This document shows, piece after piece, positions 28,166-36,968 of a stretch of 64,000 nucleotides of DNA (position 1 is its first letter; the number at the start of each line of letters is the position of its first letter). Below the pieces are notes generated by a model, which was not told where the DNA came from, ran no database searches, and was given only the letters and a program-made list of their open reading frames with translations. The translations under genes and the position numbers were made by a program. Origin of the DNA: JAENWD01 sp963796915 (GTDB lineage: Bacteria; Acidobacteriota; Vicinamibacteria; Vicinamibacterales; JAENWD01); NCBI GenBank assembly GCA_963796915.1, contig CAWCNI010000004.1, positions 310,001-374,000 of the forward strand. The letters run 5' to 3'.

Positions 28166-29539
28166 TCATGACTGCCGTCCCTCTGCGGTCTTCTTGGCGG
28201 TCGCACGACGTCGCTGCCACCACCGTGTCATCACAATCGCACCGACCACGACCTTCTCCAATCCGCCCTTCGAGGCAGTACGCGGAGTCGGTCGCGCCGG
28301 TGGGGCAGGCATGGCCGCATCGGCGATTTGGCGCTGTCGAAACGCTCGCGCGGCGCGTGCGCCAAGGACGGTCCGCCCCTCCGCGTTCTTCTGGCCCGGG
28401 GCTTTGCCGTACGGAGAGGCGTGCTCTATTTCGGCGTTCAACTCCGCGCCGGTCAGGATGGCGATGCCGGACACATAAAACCAGAGCATGACGACGATGA
28501 CCGCGCCGACACTGCCATACGACGCCTCGTAGTCCGTGAATTTGGCGATGTAGAGCTTGAAGAGTAGCGAGACGAGCAGCCACAAGACAGTCGCCACGAC
28601 GGCCCCTGGCGTGATCCACGCCCAGTCCTGCTCGGCATCCGGCCCGAAGTAGTAGATCAACCCGATTCCTGACGCGACCAACGCAAACACGAGCGGCCAC
28701 TGCAGAACCAACCAACTCCACTCGAATGGTCGACCGAGGCCGGTGCTTTGTCCGAGCCATTCGGCGAGCGTGGGGCCGACCATCACGAGCGACAGGGCGC
28801 CGAGGACGATGGTGGCGAGGGCGAGTGTGAGGCTGATGGCGACAAGTCGAACTTTCCACCACGGGCGACCCTCCGCGATGTCATAGGCGCGGTTGAGCGC
28901 TCCGACAATCGAGACGAGTGCCGCCGAACTGCTCCACAGGGCGCCCGCGACACCGAAGGTGAGCAGGCCCCCGTGCTCATGATTCGCGAGTCGCCGCATC
29001 TGATCTTTGATGAGGTCCAGAATCTGCGGTGAGACAAACGGCTCGAGCGAGCGACCGACGTCGTCGGTCATGTCCGACAGCGGGAAGAAGCTCGCGAGTG
29101 ACAGCAGAAACAAGATCGCCGGGAACAACGCCAGAAAGAAGTAGTACGACAGCTGAGCCGCTAAGCCGAGCACGTCGTCATCGTTGACCTCATGCCACGT
29201 GCGACGCGCGAGTTCAGCCCATGTCAGAGATCCTGCGCTTAGCACGCGTCGGCGAAGTGCAAATGTTGCGCCGACGGCCGAGCCTTTCGGCCTGACAGTT
29301 CGCTTCGTTGCGACCCTGACAGGTCGTTTCTTGGGGACCGGTGGCGCTCCGCAGTGCGCGCTTAAGGCGCCGTTCGGGGAATTCGCAGTCTGTGTGTGAC
29401 GGGCGCCAGCGGCGTCTTTATTGTCTCGAGTTGCTCGGACCTCGGTACTCCACGTGTCCGGCGTGCGACCGTACAGCACAGCTGGCTGCCCGCCCCGATT
29501 CCGGGCGCTCTTCGGACTGCGTGACTGCCTTCTTTGCAT
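28166..29539 (-). CDS. YihY/virulence factor BrkB family membrane protein
   Basis: The recognisable protein (from about 29230 downward) has six transmembrane segments. It starts LTWAELARRTWHEVNDDDVLGLAAQ, quoted here as the motif WHEVNDDDVLG, and continues with AAQLSYYFFLALFPAILFL, a central LWSSSAALVSIVGALNRAYD and C-terminal SGIAILTGAELNAEIEH. The family was once called RNase BN but is now regarded as a membrane protein of unclear function. The true start is unresolved. ATG 29539 and GTG 29245 are candidates, neither with a ribosome-binding site, and the first hundred residues are basic and low in complexity. A decayed partial copy lies at 19870-20095. Confidence 0.8.
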   Translation of the reverse strand: MQRRQSRSPKSARNRGGQPAVLYGRTPDTWSTEVRATRDNKDAAGARHTQTANSPNGALSAHCGAPPVPKKRPVRVATKRTVRPKGSAVGATFALRRRVLSAGSLTWAELARRTWHEVNDDDVLGLAAQLSYYFFLALFPAILFLLSLASFFPLSDMTDDVGRSLEPFVSPQILDLIKDQMRRLANHEHGGLLTFGVAGALWSSSAALVSIVGALNRAYDIAEGRPWWKVRLVAISLTLALATIVLGALSLVMVGPTLAEWLGQSTGLGRPFEWSWLVLQWPLVFALVASGIGLIYYFGPDAEQDWAWITPGAVVATVLWLLVSLLFKLYIAKFTDYEASYGSVGAVIVVMLWFYVSGIAILTGAELNAEIEHASPYGKAPGQKNAEGRTVLGARAARAFRQRQIADAAMPAPPARPTPRTASKGGLEKVVVGAIVMTRWWQRRRATAKKTAEGRQS

Positions 29540-29615
29540 CCATCCAAAGGCATTCACAGGTATCAATCCTCGAGCCGCACGGAGCACTCCCTCGAGCCGC
29601 TCGGAGCACTGCGGA

Positions 29616-30186
29616 TCACCGTAGTGTCCGGAACGTGATTGAGTAGCGCAAGCTGCCGACCGGCGGAATGTGATGTTCATAGGCGCTGCGCGATTCCTGC
29701 GTCATGAGATATGCCGATCGCGGGGAGAGCATGATTTCGTGTGTCGCTGACCGACGGAACGTCGTCGGCGTCGAGGGGGCGGATCGGTGCGGACGGAACC
29801 GTATTCGGCACGCCGAGAGCAGCGACACGCCAGCGACGATGTCTGTACTGAGGGGCGTCGCGATGCCAACCAATCGGCGCCCCAGGCCGATACTCATTGA
29901 TCAACGCCATCGCAAACGCCTCTGGCGCGACCCCGGCCCACTGCGCGAGCCTGGCGCGTAGTGGCCACAGCAATTGTGGAATCGGCCCTTGGACCTTCCG
30001 ATCGTACGATTGGCCGAAGAACGCCACCCGGCGACGGGCTACGACACCGCGCATCTCGAACTCCGAAAAGGCGATGCCTGCCATCCCGTCGAGCAGGGCA
30101 AGCTCTTCGGCGCTGGTGATGAAGTCGTCGCGATAGTGAAAGCCCGGCGGTATCTCCTGCTCGAAGAGCGCGGGCAAGTCGGCCAT
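29616..30186 (-). CDS. alkB: AlkB-like 2-oxoglutarate/Fe(II) dioxygenase (one-base frameshift near 29844)
   Basis: About 189 residues of the alkylated-nucleic-acid repair dioxygenase family. It oxidatively removes methyl adducts from bases. The Fe(II) ligands are in GWHRDAPQYD (HxD) and EHHIPP (distal His), and the 2-oxoglutarate Arg in RYSITFRTLR. The substrate-lid NEYRPG precedes them. One surplus base near 29844 separates the HxD motif from the second half; both halves join exactly at the family's expected position. It could protect DNA from alkylation damage, for instance by reactive aldehydes, but that link is inference. Confidence 0.78.
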
Positions 30187-30429
30187 ATCCCCAGTCTCGC
30201 ACGGTGAGTGGCGTCGGCTCGCCGCGGTTCACTGTCGCCTTGACTCCCGTGTTCTCAAACGCTGCAACACCCCCGATCGTCAGCAGCGGCGACGTTGCGC
30301 ATCTCTCCAGGTGATCGTGCCAGCGCGACGCGGTCGTCACCGGTCGGATCAGGGACTTCTTCAGACGCAGGCCTCGGGACGGCGCCGACGCTTGCAATTG
30401 GTACACAACATGCTGGTCAGGGCGTCATT

Positions 30430-31122
30430 ATGAATTCTCAAGTCCACCGCTCGCCCTCGGTGGCCGACGCGGAACAGTGGCTGGCACTCGGTACCGGCAC
30501 CGTCCTCCTCCTCATGGGTGCCTCTCGGCGGTCGGCGATGGGTGCCTGCCTGGCGCTGGCCTCCGCGCCTCTGCTGTACCGCGCGATGACTGGCCGCTGG
30601 CCGGAGGTTGGTGACTCAGTCGAGTCCACCGATACCAAGACCGCGCTGGGTGGCGACGGAGGCGTCCATGTCCGGGAGTCAATCCGATTAGAGGTTCCAC
30701 TAGCCGACGTCTATGCGTTCTGGCGTCGGCTGGAGAACCTGCCGCAGTTCATGACGCACCTCGACCGTGTTACCGAAGGACCCGACGGTAAATCGCAGTG
30801 GGTCGCTTCAGGGCCCGCCGGACTTGCGGTCAACTGGGACGCCGAACTCATCAACGAGGTCGAGAACAAGATCCTGGCGTGGCGCTCGCTTCCCGGCTCT
30901 GACGTCGTCAGCGCAGGCGCGGTGAATTTTGAAGCCGTGCGCGACGGTCGGAGCACCCAGGTCACGGTCCATCTGCAGTACGCCCCGCCGGCAGGCAGGG
31001 CCGGAGCCCTGGTCGCAGCGCTGTTCGGGCGCGAGCCTTCACAGACGATTCGTGAGGACCTGCGGCGTTTCAAGCAGTTGCTGGAAGCCGGTGAAGTGCC
31101 TCGCGCGACAGCGAGTGCCTGA
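30430..31122 (+). CDS. Membrane-anchored SRPBCC (cyclase/dehydrase-like) protein
   Basis: The 230-residue protein has an N-terminal hydrophobic hairpin (about residues 17-55; ALGTGTVLLLMGASRRSAMG) and a START-like SRPBCC domain (about 80-215; ESIRLEVPLADVYAFWRRLE, PQFMTHLDRV). SRPBCC folds bind hydrophobic ligands. This DUF2892-plus-polyketide-cyclase-like arrangement is common and uncharacterised. The stop lies only 9 bases before the zinc dehydrogenase ATG, so the two are probably co-transcribed, and this may be the first gene of the plus-strand train. Confidence 0.75.
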   Translation: MNSQVHRSPSVADAEQWLALGTGTVLLLMGASRRSAMGACLALASAPLLYRAMTGRWPEVGDSVESTDTKTALGGDGGVHVRESIRLEVPLADVYAFWRRLENLPQFMTHLDRVTEGPDGKSQWVASGPAGLAVNWDAELINEVENKILAWRSLPGSDVVSAGAVNFEAVRDGRSTQVTVHLQYAPPAGRAGALVAALFGREPSQTIREDLRRFKQLLEAGEVPRATASA

Positions 31123-31131
31123 GGGGGCCAC

Positions 31132-32349
31132 ATGCGTGCTGTCTGCTGGGAAGGCACAGAGGACATCCGGGTCGAGACCGTTCCTGACCCGGTCATCCTC
31201 AATCCACGAGACGCGATCGTCAAGGTGACGACGACCGCGATCTGCGGATCCGATCTGCACATCTACGACGGCTACATCCCGACGATGAAGAAGGGCGATG
31301 TGCTCGGTCACGAGTTTATGGGCGAAGTCGTCGAAGTCGGCGCAGAGACGACCCGACTCAAGGTCGGCGATCGCGTGGTGGTTCCCTTCACCATCGCCTG
31401 CGGTCACTGCTACTTCTGTAAGGAACAACTCTGGTCGGCGTGCGACAACTCGAACCCGAATGCGTGGATGGCGGAGAAGCTCTACGGCTATTCCGCATCC
31501 GGCCTGTTCGGGTACTCGCACATGTATGGCGGCTATCCCGGGGGCCAGGCCGAATACGCGCGCGTGCCGTTCGCGGACGTCGGACCGTTAAAGGTGCCCG
31601 ACCAGCTCACCGACGAGCAGGTGCTGTTTCTCTCAGACATCTTCCCGACCGGGTATATGGCCGCGGAGAACTGCCAGATCAAGCCTGGCGACACCGTTGC
31701 GGTGTGGGGATGCGGCCCCGTGGGGCAATTCGCGATCAAGAGCGCGTATCTGCTGGGCGCGGAGCGTGTCATCGCCATCGACCGTTTCCCCGAACGGCTG
31801 GCGTTGGCATCCTCTCAAGGCCGAGCCGAAACGCTGAACTATGACGAGGTCGACGTCCTCGACGCGCTCCGCTACCTGACCGGCGGCCAGGGTCCTGACG
31901 CCTGCATCGACGCGGTCGGTCTCGAGGCGCATGGCACCACGCTCGATGCGTGGTACGACCGCGCCAAGACATCGCTGTTTCTCGCCACCGATCGACCGCA
32001 TGCGCTTCGGCAAGCGATTCACGCCTGTCGCAAGGGAGGGACGGTCTCGATTCCCGGCGTCTACGGCGGCTGGCTCGACAAGTTTCCCCTGGGCGCGGCC
32101 TTTGCGAAGGGGCTCACCCTCAAGATGGGCCAAACGCACATGCACAAGTACATGCCCCTGCTACTGGAGCGGATCGAGCGCGGAGACATCGATCCGTCCT
32201 TCATCATCACGCACCGGATCGGTCTCGACGACGCGCCGGCCATGTATCGAACATTTCGCGACAAACACGATTCGTGCATCAAGGTCGTCATGAAGCCCGG
32301 TGCGGCGGCCGATCTCCACGCCGAGACTCCGGCTTTGCAGCGGCGGTAA
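31132..32349 (+). CDS. Zinc-dependent alcohol / formaldehyde dehydrogenase (MDR family)
   Basis: This 405-residue medium-chain dehydrogenase binds catalytic zinc through ICGSDLHIYDG and GHEFMGE, and structural zinc through the four Cys of CGHCYFCKEQLWSAC. The NAD-binding fold is at VAVWGCGPVGQFAIKSAYLL. The closest familiar relatives are the FdhA-like enzymes annotated as glutathione-independent formaldehyde dehydrogenases. The substrate is not provable from sequence. Its position upstream of the PQQ-dehydrogenase accessory genes makes it a candidate for handling the aldehyde product, which is inference. A GGGGCC-rich leader precedes the ATG. Confidence 0.85.
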   Translation: MRAVCWEGTEDIRVETVPDPVILNPRDAIVKVTTTAICGSDLHIYDGYIPTMKKGDVLGHEFMGEVVEVGAETTRLKVGDRVVVPFTIACGHCYFCKEQLWSACDNSNPNAWMAEKLYGYSASGLFGYSHMYGGYPGGQAEYARVPFADVGPLKVPDQLTDEQVLFLSDIFPTGYMAAENCQIKPGDTVAVWGCGPVGQFAIKSAYLLGAERVIAIDRFPERLALASSQGRAETLNYDEVDVLDALRYLTGGQGPDACIDAVGLEAHGTTLDAWYDRAKTSLFLATDRPHALRQAIHACRKGGTVSIPGVYGGWLDKFPLGAAFAKGLTLKMGQTHMHKYMPLLLERIERGDIDPSFIITHRIGLDDAPAMYRTFRDKHDSCIKVVMKPGAAADLHAETPALQRR

Positions 32350-32427
32350 CGCTATGTCCCCGGTTGTTGCCGGCAGTGGCCGGACGGAGGACGGAGACGC
32401 CTTCAATGCTCGGCCAGTGGATCAGAG

Positions 32428-32751
32428 ATGGTCCTGATTCAGCTCCTGTTGCCGGCGATCAGCGCGGGACGGCAGGATCGGACCGGACCCGTCGCCGAAA
32501 CCAGACGCGAATTGGCTGACCGGTTCAACGGCCTGACGGCGTATGTGCGATCGCCCGCGAAGGGATCCTGGACCGCTCCCGATGGGCACACTGAACAGGA
32601 CGATATGGTGATGATTGAAGTCGTGACGAAGACGTTCGACCGCGCATGGTGGCGCGCCTACGCGGCCACGCTGGCCGCGCGATTTGATCAAGAGAGCATT
32701 CATGTCCGAGCGGTGCCAGTCCACATGCTCGACGAGGGACGCGATGAGTAA
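32428..32751 (+). CDS. Hypothetical protein, about 107 residues
   Basis: The protein contains ETRRELADRFNGLTAYVRSP and MIEVVTKTFDRAWWRAYAAT. It appears to be a small alpha/beta domain with a conserved Trp-Trp, without membrane segments. I do not recognise a named family. Its stop overlaps the ATG of the following SDR (ATGAGTAA at 32744-32751), indicating coupling. Confidence 0.65.
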   Translation: MVLIQLLLPAISAGRQDRTGPVAETRRELADRFNGLTAYVRSPAKGSWTAPDGHTEQDDMVMIEVVTKTFDRAWWRAYAATLAARFDQESIHVRAVPVHMLDEGRDE

Positions 32752-33532
32752 ACCATTCGCGATAGTCACCGGGGCGTCGTCGGGCATTGGGCTCGAGTTG
32801 GCCGCTATCTGCGCCCAGGAGGGGTTTGACCTGTTGGTGGCCGCGGATCGTTCGGAGATTTGGGCCGCCGCCGATCACTTCCGTAACCTTGGCGCGGACG
32901 TTACTGTGGTCGAAGCCGACCTGGCGACAACGCAAGGCGTCGACCGGTTGTGGGCTGCGGCTGCAGGCAGGACTGTCGACGCACTCCTGGCCAACGCGGG
33001 ACACGGCCTTGGCCGGGCGTTTCTCGATCAGGATTTTTCGGCTGTGCTCCACGTCATCAATACCAACGTCACCGGCACGCTGTATCTGGTGCAGCTCGTC
33101 GCCCGAAACATGCGGCTCCGAGGCCAGGGGCGCATCCTGCTGACTGGTTCGATTGCCGGCTTCATGCCCGGCACCTATCAGGCGGTCTACAACGGAACGA
33201 AAGCGTTCATCGACTCGTTCTCATTTGCGTTACGTGCGGAACTGAAGGACAGCGGGGTCACCGTGACCTGCCTCATGCCGGGGGCGACAGAAACGGACTT
33301 CTTCGAGCGCGCCGACATGCTCGATACCAAGGTGGGACAGGAGAAGAAAGACGATCCCGCGGACGTGGCCCGCGTGGGCTTCGACGCCATGATGCGCGGC
33401 GATGGCGATGTCGTCAGTGGCTGGCAAAACAAGCTGCGATCGGCGATCGCCAACATCACCCCGGCCGGCGTCCTCGCGGAACAACATCGCAAGCTGGCTG
33501 CCCCTGGCTCAGCTCCGACGACAAGGTCCTAG
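32744..33532 (+). CDS. Short-chain dehydrogenase/reductase
   Basis: The 262-residue classical SDR has AIVTGASSGIGLELA (about residues 6-20), the NAGHG motif, Ser of LLTGSIAGF and the catalytic pair in YNGTKAFIDSF, where Tyr and Lys are four residues apart. Length and motifs are normal for NAD(P)-dependent alcohol/aldehyde reductases. The start overlaps the previous gene. Substrate unknown. Confidence 0.85.
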   Translation: MSKPFAIVTGASSGIGLELAAICAQEGFDLLVAADRSEIWAAADHFRNLGADVTVVEADLATTQGVDRLWAAAAGRTVDALLANAGHGLGRAFLDQDFSAVLHVINTNVTGTLYLVQLVARNMRLRGQGRILLTGSIAGFMPGTYQAVYNGTKAFIDSFSFALRAELKDSGVTVTCLMPGATETDFFERADMLDTKVGQEKKDDPADVARVGFDAMMRGDGDVVSGWQNKLRSAIANITPAGVLAEQHRKLAAPGSAPTTRS

Positions 33533-33546
33533 GGTCGGCATGCGCG

Positions 33547-34233
33547 ATGACACGAACTCACGCGGCGGATGGTTCACTCGAGGGGCCGCGAACGGCCACA
33601 CCGATCCCGGTTCCTGTATCGGGAACAGCGCTGTTGCTGATTGACGTCATCAACGACCTCGCGTTTCCAGGGTCCGCAACGCTGGTCGCACAGGCGGACG
33701 AGATGGCCCTGCGGTTGTCAGCACTCAAGCGCCGGGCTAACGCGGCTGGTGTCCCTACGATTTACATCAACGACAACTTCGGGCAGTGGCGCTCCGACTT
33801 CCGCAAGACCGTGGCGCACTGCACTGCTCCCTCGTCGCCAGGGCGTCGTGTCTCGCATCGCCTCCGACCGACCTCGCGCGATTATTTCGTGCTGAAGCCA
33901 AAACACTCGGGCTTCTTCGACACGACGCTCGATACGCTATTAAAAACGCTCCACATTCGACGCGTCATCTTGACGGGTATTGCCGGCAACATCTGTGTGC
34001 TCTTTACCGCCAATGACGCATACATGCGTGACCTCAGGATCCTCGCCCCGGCCGACTGTATCGTCTCGAATACGGCGGCCGACAACGAACACGCGCTTCG
34101 ACAGATACACATCGTCCTCAAAGGGAACGTAGCAGCGTCGCATGACTTGACATTTCGTGGGACACACCGAGGCAGGGCCATGCGGCGCAAGCGGCAGTCA
34201 GGCTCGTCAAGGCCGAACGTGGAGCGGGGATGA
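33547..34233 (+). CDS. Isochorismatase-like cysteine hydrolase
   Basis: The 228-residue protein has the catalytic triad of the family: Asp in LLLIDVINDLAF, Lys in VLKPKHSGFF, and Cys in LTGIAGNICVLFTANDA, preceded by the usual cis-peptide region. These enzymes hydrolyse isochorismate, nicotinamide or other amides. The exact substrate is not indicated. The C-terminal tail is basic and short of homology. The stop overlaps the ATG of the next gene (ATGA at 34230-34233), linking it to the PQQ helper genes. Confidence 0.82.
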   Translation: MTRTHAADGSLEGPRTATPIPVPVSGTALLLIDVINDLAFPGSATLVAQADEMALRLSALKRRANAAGVPTIYINDNFGQWRSDFRKTVAHCTAPSSPGRRVSHRLRPTSRDYFVLKPKHSGFFDTTLDTLLKTLHIRRVILTGIAGNICVLFTANDAYMRDLRILAPADCIVSNTAADNEHALRQIHIVLKGNVAASHDLTFRGTHRGRAMRRKRQSGSSRPNVERG

Positions 34234-35174
34234 CTACGTCGTCCGTCAATCCTCGTGCGACGCAGATCAACGGTGGCGCACGGCGCCTCCGCTCACGAAC
34301 GACTCTGCGTATAGGCACAAGTGTCGTGGTCGGCGCATGCCTATCGTTGTCGCCGCTCCGCGCAGAACAATTCGCGCGCAGCGTCAGCAGTGCGACGATG
34401 GTCATGCCAGCGGACTCGTCGGTGCTGCGGGTGTGTGCCGATCCCAATAACCTTCCGTTTTCGAATCGTCAGGGCCAAGGCTTCGAGAATGTGCTCGCGC
34501 GTTTAGTCGCCGGTGATCTACACCGACGGGTCTCGTATACGTGGTGGCCGCAACGACGCGGCTTTATCCGTAACACGCTTCGCACCGGTGCTTGCGACGT
34601 CGTTATGGGGCTGCCGTCGTCGTTCGAGCTGGTCCAACCGACGCAGCCCTATTACCGGTCCACGTATGTGTTCGTATCTCGTCGGCGCGATCACCTCCGT
34701 TTGACTTCCTTCGACGATCCGCGGCTTAAAGAGCTCCGTGTCGGGTTTCACATCATCGGCGACGACTACAACAACGTCCCGCCCGCGCAAGCGCTTGCGG
34801 CGCGAGGGATTGTCGCGAATGTCTCGGGGTATACCATCTATGGCGACTATTCGCTCCCCAGCCCGCCGCGGGCGCTGATCGATGCCGTAGCGAGAGGCGA
34901 TATCGATGTGGCAATTGCGTGGGGTCCGCTGGCGGGCTACTTTGCACGTCACCAAGCAACGCGCTTGGATTTGATGCCGGTGTCGCCTCAGATCGACCTC
35001 CCTTTTTTACCCATGGTGTTCGACATTTCGATGGGCGTGCGCCGCGGAGACACTGGACTGCGAGACGCGCTCGACGCCGTCATTTCACGCCGTCGGGCGC
35101 AAATCCGCTCCGTGCTCACGGGCTTCGGCGTGCCCCTCATCGAAGGGCCACCACGTTTGCCTCAGGGAGATTGA
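34230..35174 (+). CDS. XoxJ/MxaJ-like periplasmic protein (quinoprotein dehydrogenase-associated binding protein)
   Basis: The 314-residue protein has a signal sequence (TSVVVGACLSLSPLRAE) and the bilobed binding-protein fold. The family fingerprints LRVCADPNNLPFSNRQGQGFE (here the block CADPNNLPFSN), QRRGFIRNTLRTGACDVVMG and PYYRSTYVFVSRR are all present. Such proteins accompany PQQ methanol/alcohol dehydrogenases, and XoxJ has been proposed to help assemble or activate the apoenzyme rather than feed a transporter. It is translationally coupled to the upstream hydrolase and 1 base from the next gene. No cognate permease is present. Confidence 0.88.
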   Translation: MTTSSVNPRATQINGGARRLRSRTTLRIGTSVVVGACLSLSPLRAEQFARSVSSATMVMPADSSVLRVCADPNNLPFSNRQGQGFENVLARLVAGDLHRRVSYTWWPQRRGFIRNTLRTGACDVVMGLPSSFELVQPTQPYYRSTYVFVSRRRDHLRLTSFDDPRLKELRVGFHIIGDDYNNVPPAQALAARGIVANVSGYTIYGDYSLPSPPRALIDAVARGDIDVAIAWGPLAGYFARHQATRLDLMPVSPQIDLPFLPMVFDISMGVRRGDTGLRDALDAVISRRRAQIRSVLTGFGVPLIEGPPRLPQGD

Positions 35175-35175
35175 C

Positions 35176-35950
35176 ATGACCCGACGTGACATCTGGATGT
35201 GCATCCCGATCCTGGTCGCCTTGGCGGGTTGCGGTCGTACCCAGTCCCCGGCAGAAACGACCGCGGGTCTTCCGAACCCGGCGGCCGGCGCTGGTCACGC
35301 GACGGGCTGCGAGCAAGTGCCGACGACAGAACTCCAGCGGCTCTTGAAAGATGCCCCAACGAAGGGCGAAGCTGGCGGTCTGGCCGGCGGTCGGTTCAGC
35401 TGGGCCGCAGTGGTCAATCGGGACGGTCGGCTTTGCGCCGTCGCGGTGTCGAGCGACGATCCGTCCGCGACATGGCCGGGCAGTCTCGGCATTGCCAAGG
35501 CGAAGGCCTATACCGCTAATGCGTTCAGTACCCGATACATCTCCGCTTTCGACGGCGCGACTCTACACGCTGAGCCAGCCCGGCCACTCACTATGGGGTA
35601 TTGCCGCCGGCAATCCTCTGAACCCCGAATGTCTGGGCACGCCCCACAACCCCGGCGACCTCGGCAAGGTCTGCGGTGGCACGATCGCGTTTGGCGGCGG
35701 GCTGCCTTTGTACAAGGGGCAAGTCAAAGTTGGCGCTCTTGGCGTCAGCGGCGACACGGCCTGCACGGATCATGAAATCGCCAAGCGTGTCCGCGATGCA
35801 GCAGGACTGAATCCGCCGGCCGGCGCTGGTGCTGACGACATCCAGTACAGCTCGGCGGACGGAGCCACCCCGTTCACACACCCGCTATGCCTGAACACTT
35901 GGCGTGACGGTAAGAAGATCGGCGACGAGTCTGCCAGCACGGGCTACTAG
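35176..35950 (+). CDS. GlcG/HbpS-like (DUF336) haem-binding lipoprotein (one-base frameshift near 35530)
   Basis: The protein starts with a lipoprotein signal (IPILVALAGCG). The HbpS/GlcG domain includes AAVVNRDGRLCAVAVSSDD, GIAKAKAYTANAFS, then after a one-base shift TSPLSTARLYTLSQPGHSLW, GGLPLYKGQVKVGALGVSGD and HEIAKRV. A longer-than-usual insert carries Cys residues (NPECLG). Proteins of this family bind haem or cobalamin-like cofactors and often stand beside PQQ alcohol dehydrogenases. The two halves fit together with one surplus base near 35530, so I treat it as one gene. Confidence 0.75.
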
Positions 35951-35990
35951 CGCGCTGGCAGAGGGGCTATCCGCGAGAGACGAGCACGTC

Positions 35991-36968
35991 ATGTGCGGAC
36001 CTATCGCTCGCACCGGCGCTGCACTGTCGAGAAGGCGGTTCGTTCGGATGGTTTCTGCCTTGGCAGCAGCCGGCCTCGGGACGTCCGCCAACCCGTCGCG
36101 GTTGCGGCTGTCATTGTCGCTGGGGTCTTCCGGTTCCCCGGCAGATCTCGATAGGCGCGCAGGCGTTGCCATGGGTCTGCAGGAAGCCGACCGCTTGGCC
36201 GCCCTCATCGGAGCGCGACTCGAGGTGACCGAGGGTGCCAGGGTCGACGTCGACGCGCGGATCGGTCTAGGCCGTGATTTTCCTGGGCCAACGCCGGCAG
36301 GCTCATTGGCGCGCGCCGCCGCCGGCCAGGTGCCGTACCTTGCTCTGGACGACACGGAAGCGCCCGCGCGAGAGGATATGTTCACGCTGGCCTCGACCTT
36401 CGAGCAGCGTCTCGAGCGGCTCGCATTGTTTGCGAGAAGTCGTGGCGTACTCCGCCTACAGTCTGGTAGCGCCTCAGCAACTCGAATTGCGGTCGCCAGC
36501 CGGGTGCTTTCACGACTCGAGATGGTGCTCCAGTCAGGCCCTCTTCAAGCCGGCGCCCGTAAGGCACCAACCCTCTGGCTCGAGGCCGCCGACCTCCGCT
36601 TCCCGGGCCGACCCCCTTGGCTTGAGCTGGCGGAGTCGCCCTTGGCGTGGGTCGAGGAGTGGCACGCGATGCTCACGAAGTTTGGCGCCAGTGAACTCAA
36701 TGAGCGGTTCTTGCGCAGTGCCGAGCGGCCAATGACGTCGTCCGCGTGGATCGCGTGGCTCGCCGTCAAATGCCTCGTCGACGTCGCATTTCGTCCCCCG
36801 GGAGGGGTGCCCCTGCTGCCGCGCCTTCGGAAGATGCGCATGGACGGACACAAAGGGGCGGCTCTCTGGTTCGACGCCAGTCAACTCCAACAGCCGCTGT
36901 ATGTCGTGGGACTGGTAGCTTCGAGCGAGTCCGGATCCACGCTACTCGCCGATGGAGCGGCGTTGTGA
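35991..36968 (+). CDS. Tat-exported ABC-type binding protein of the PQQ alcohol-dehydrogenase system
   Basis: The 325-residue protein begins with a twin-arginine signal (LSRRRFVRMVSALAAAGLG). The rest resembles a divergent branched-chain amino-acid-binding protein: DRRAGVAMGLQEADRLAA, LVDVAFRPPGG and the terminal MRMDGHKGAALWFDASQLQQ region (block DGHKGAALWFD) with RQP/QQP before the last strand. This pattern fits the binding-protein-like subunits recognised in PQQ-dependent alcohol-dehydrogenase gene clusters. No ATPase or permease is encoded nearby. It overlaps the beta-propeller gene by four bases (GTGA at 36965-36968). Confidence 0.7.
   Translation: MCGPIARTGAALSRRRFVRMVSALAAAGLGTSANPSRLRLSLSLGSSGSPADLDRRAGVAMGLQEADRLAALIGARLEVTEGARVDVDARIGLGRDFPGPTPAGSLARAAAGQVPYLALDDTEAPAREDMFTLASTFEQRLERLALFARSRGVLRLQSGSASATRIAVASRVLSRLEMVLQSGPLQAGARKAPTLWLEAADLRFPGRPPWLELAESPLAWVEEWHAMLTKFGASELNERFLRSAERPMTSSAWIAWLAVKCLVDVAFRPPGGVPLLPRLRKMRMDGHKGAALWFDASQLQQPLYVVGLVASSESGSTLLADGAAL

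Noticed and set aside
32950..33546. Upstream extension of the isochorismatase frame
   Set aside because: Antiparallel to nothing but overlaps the SDR in another frame; residues do not resemble protein.
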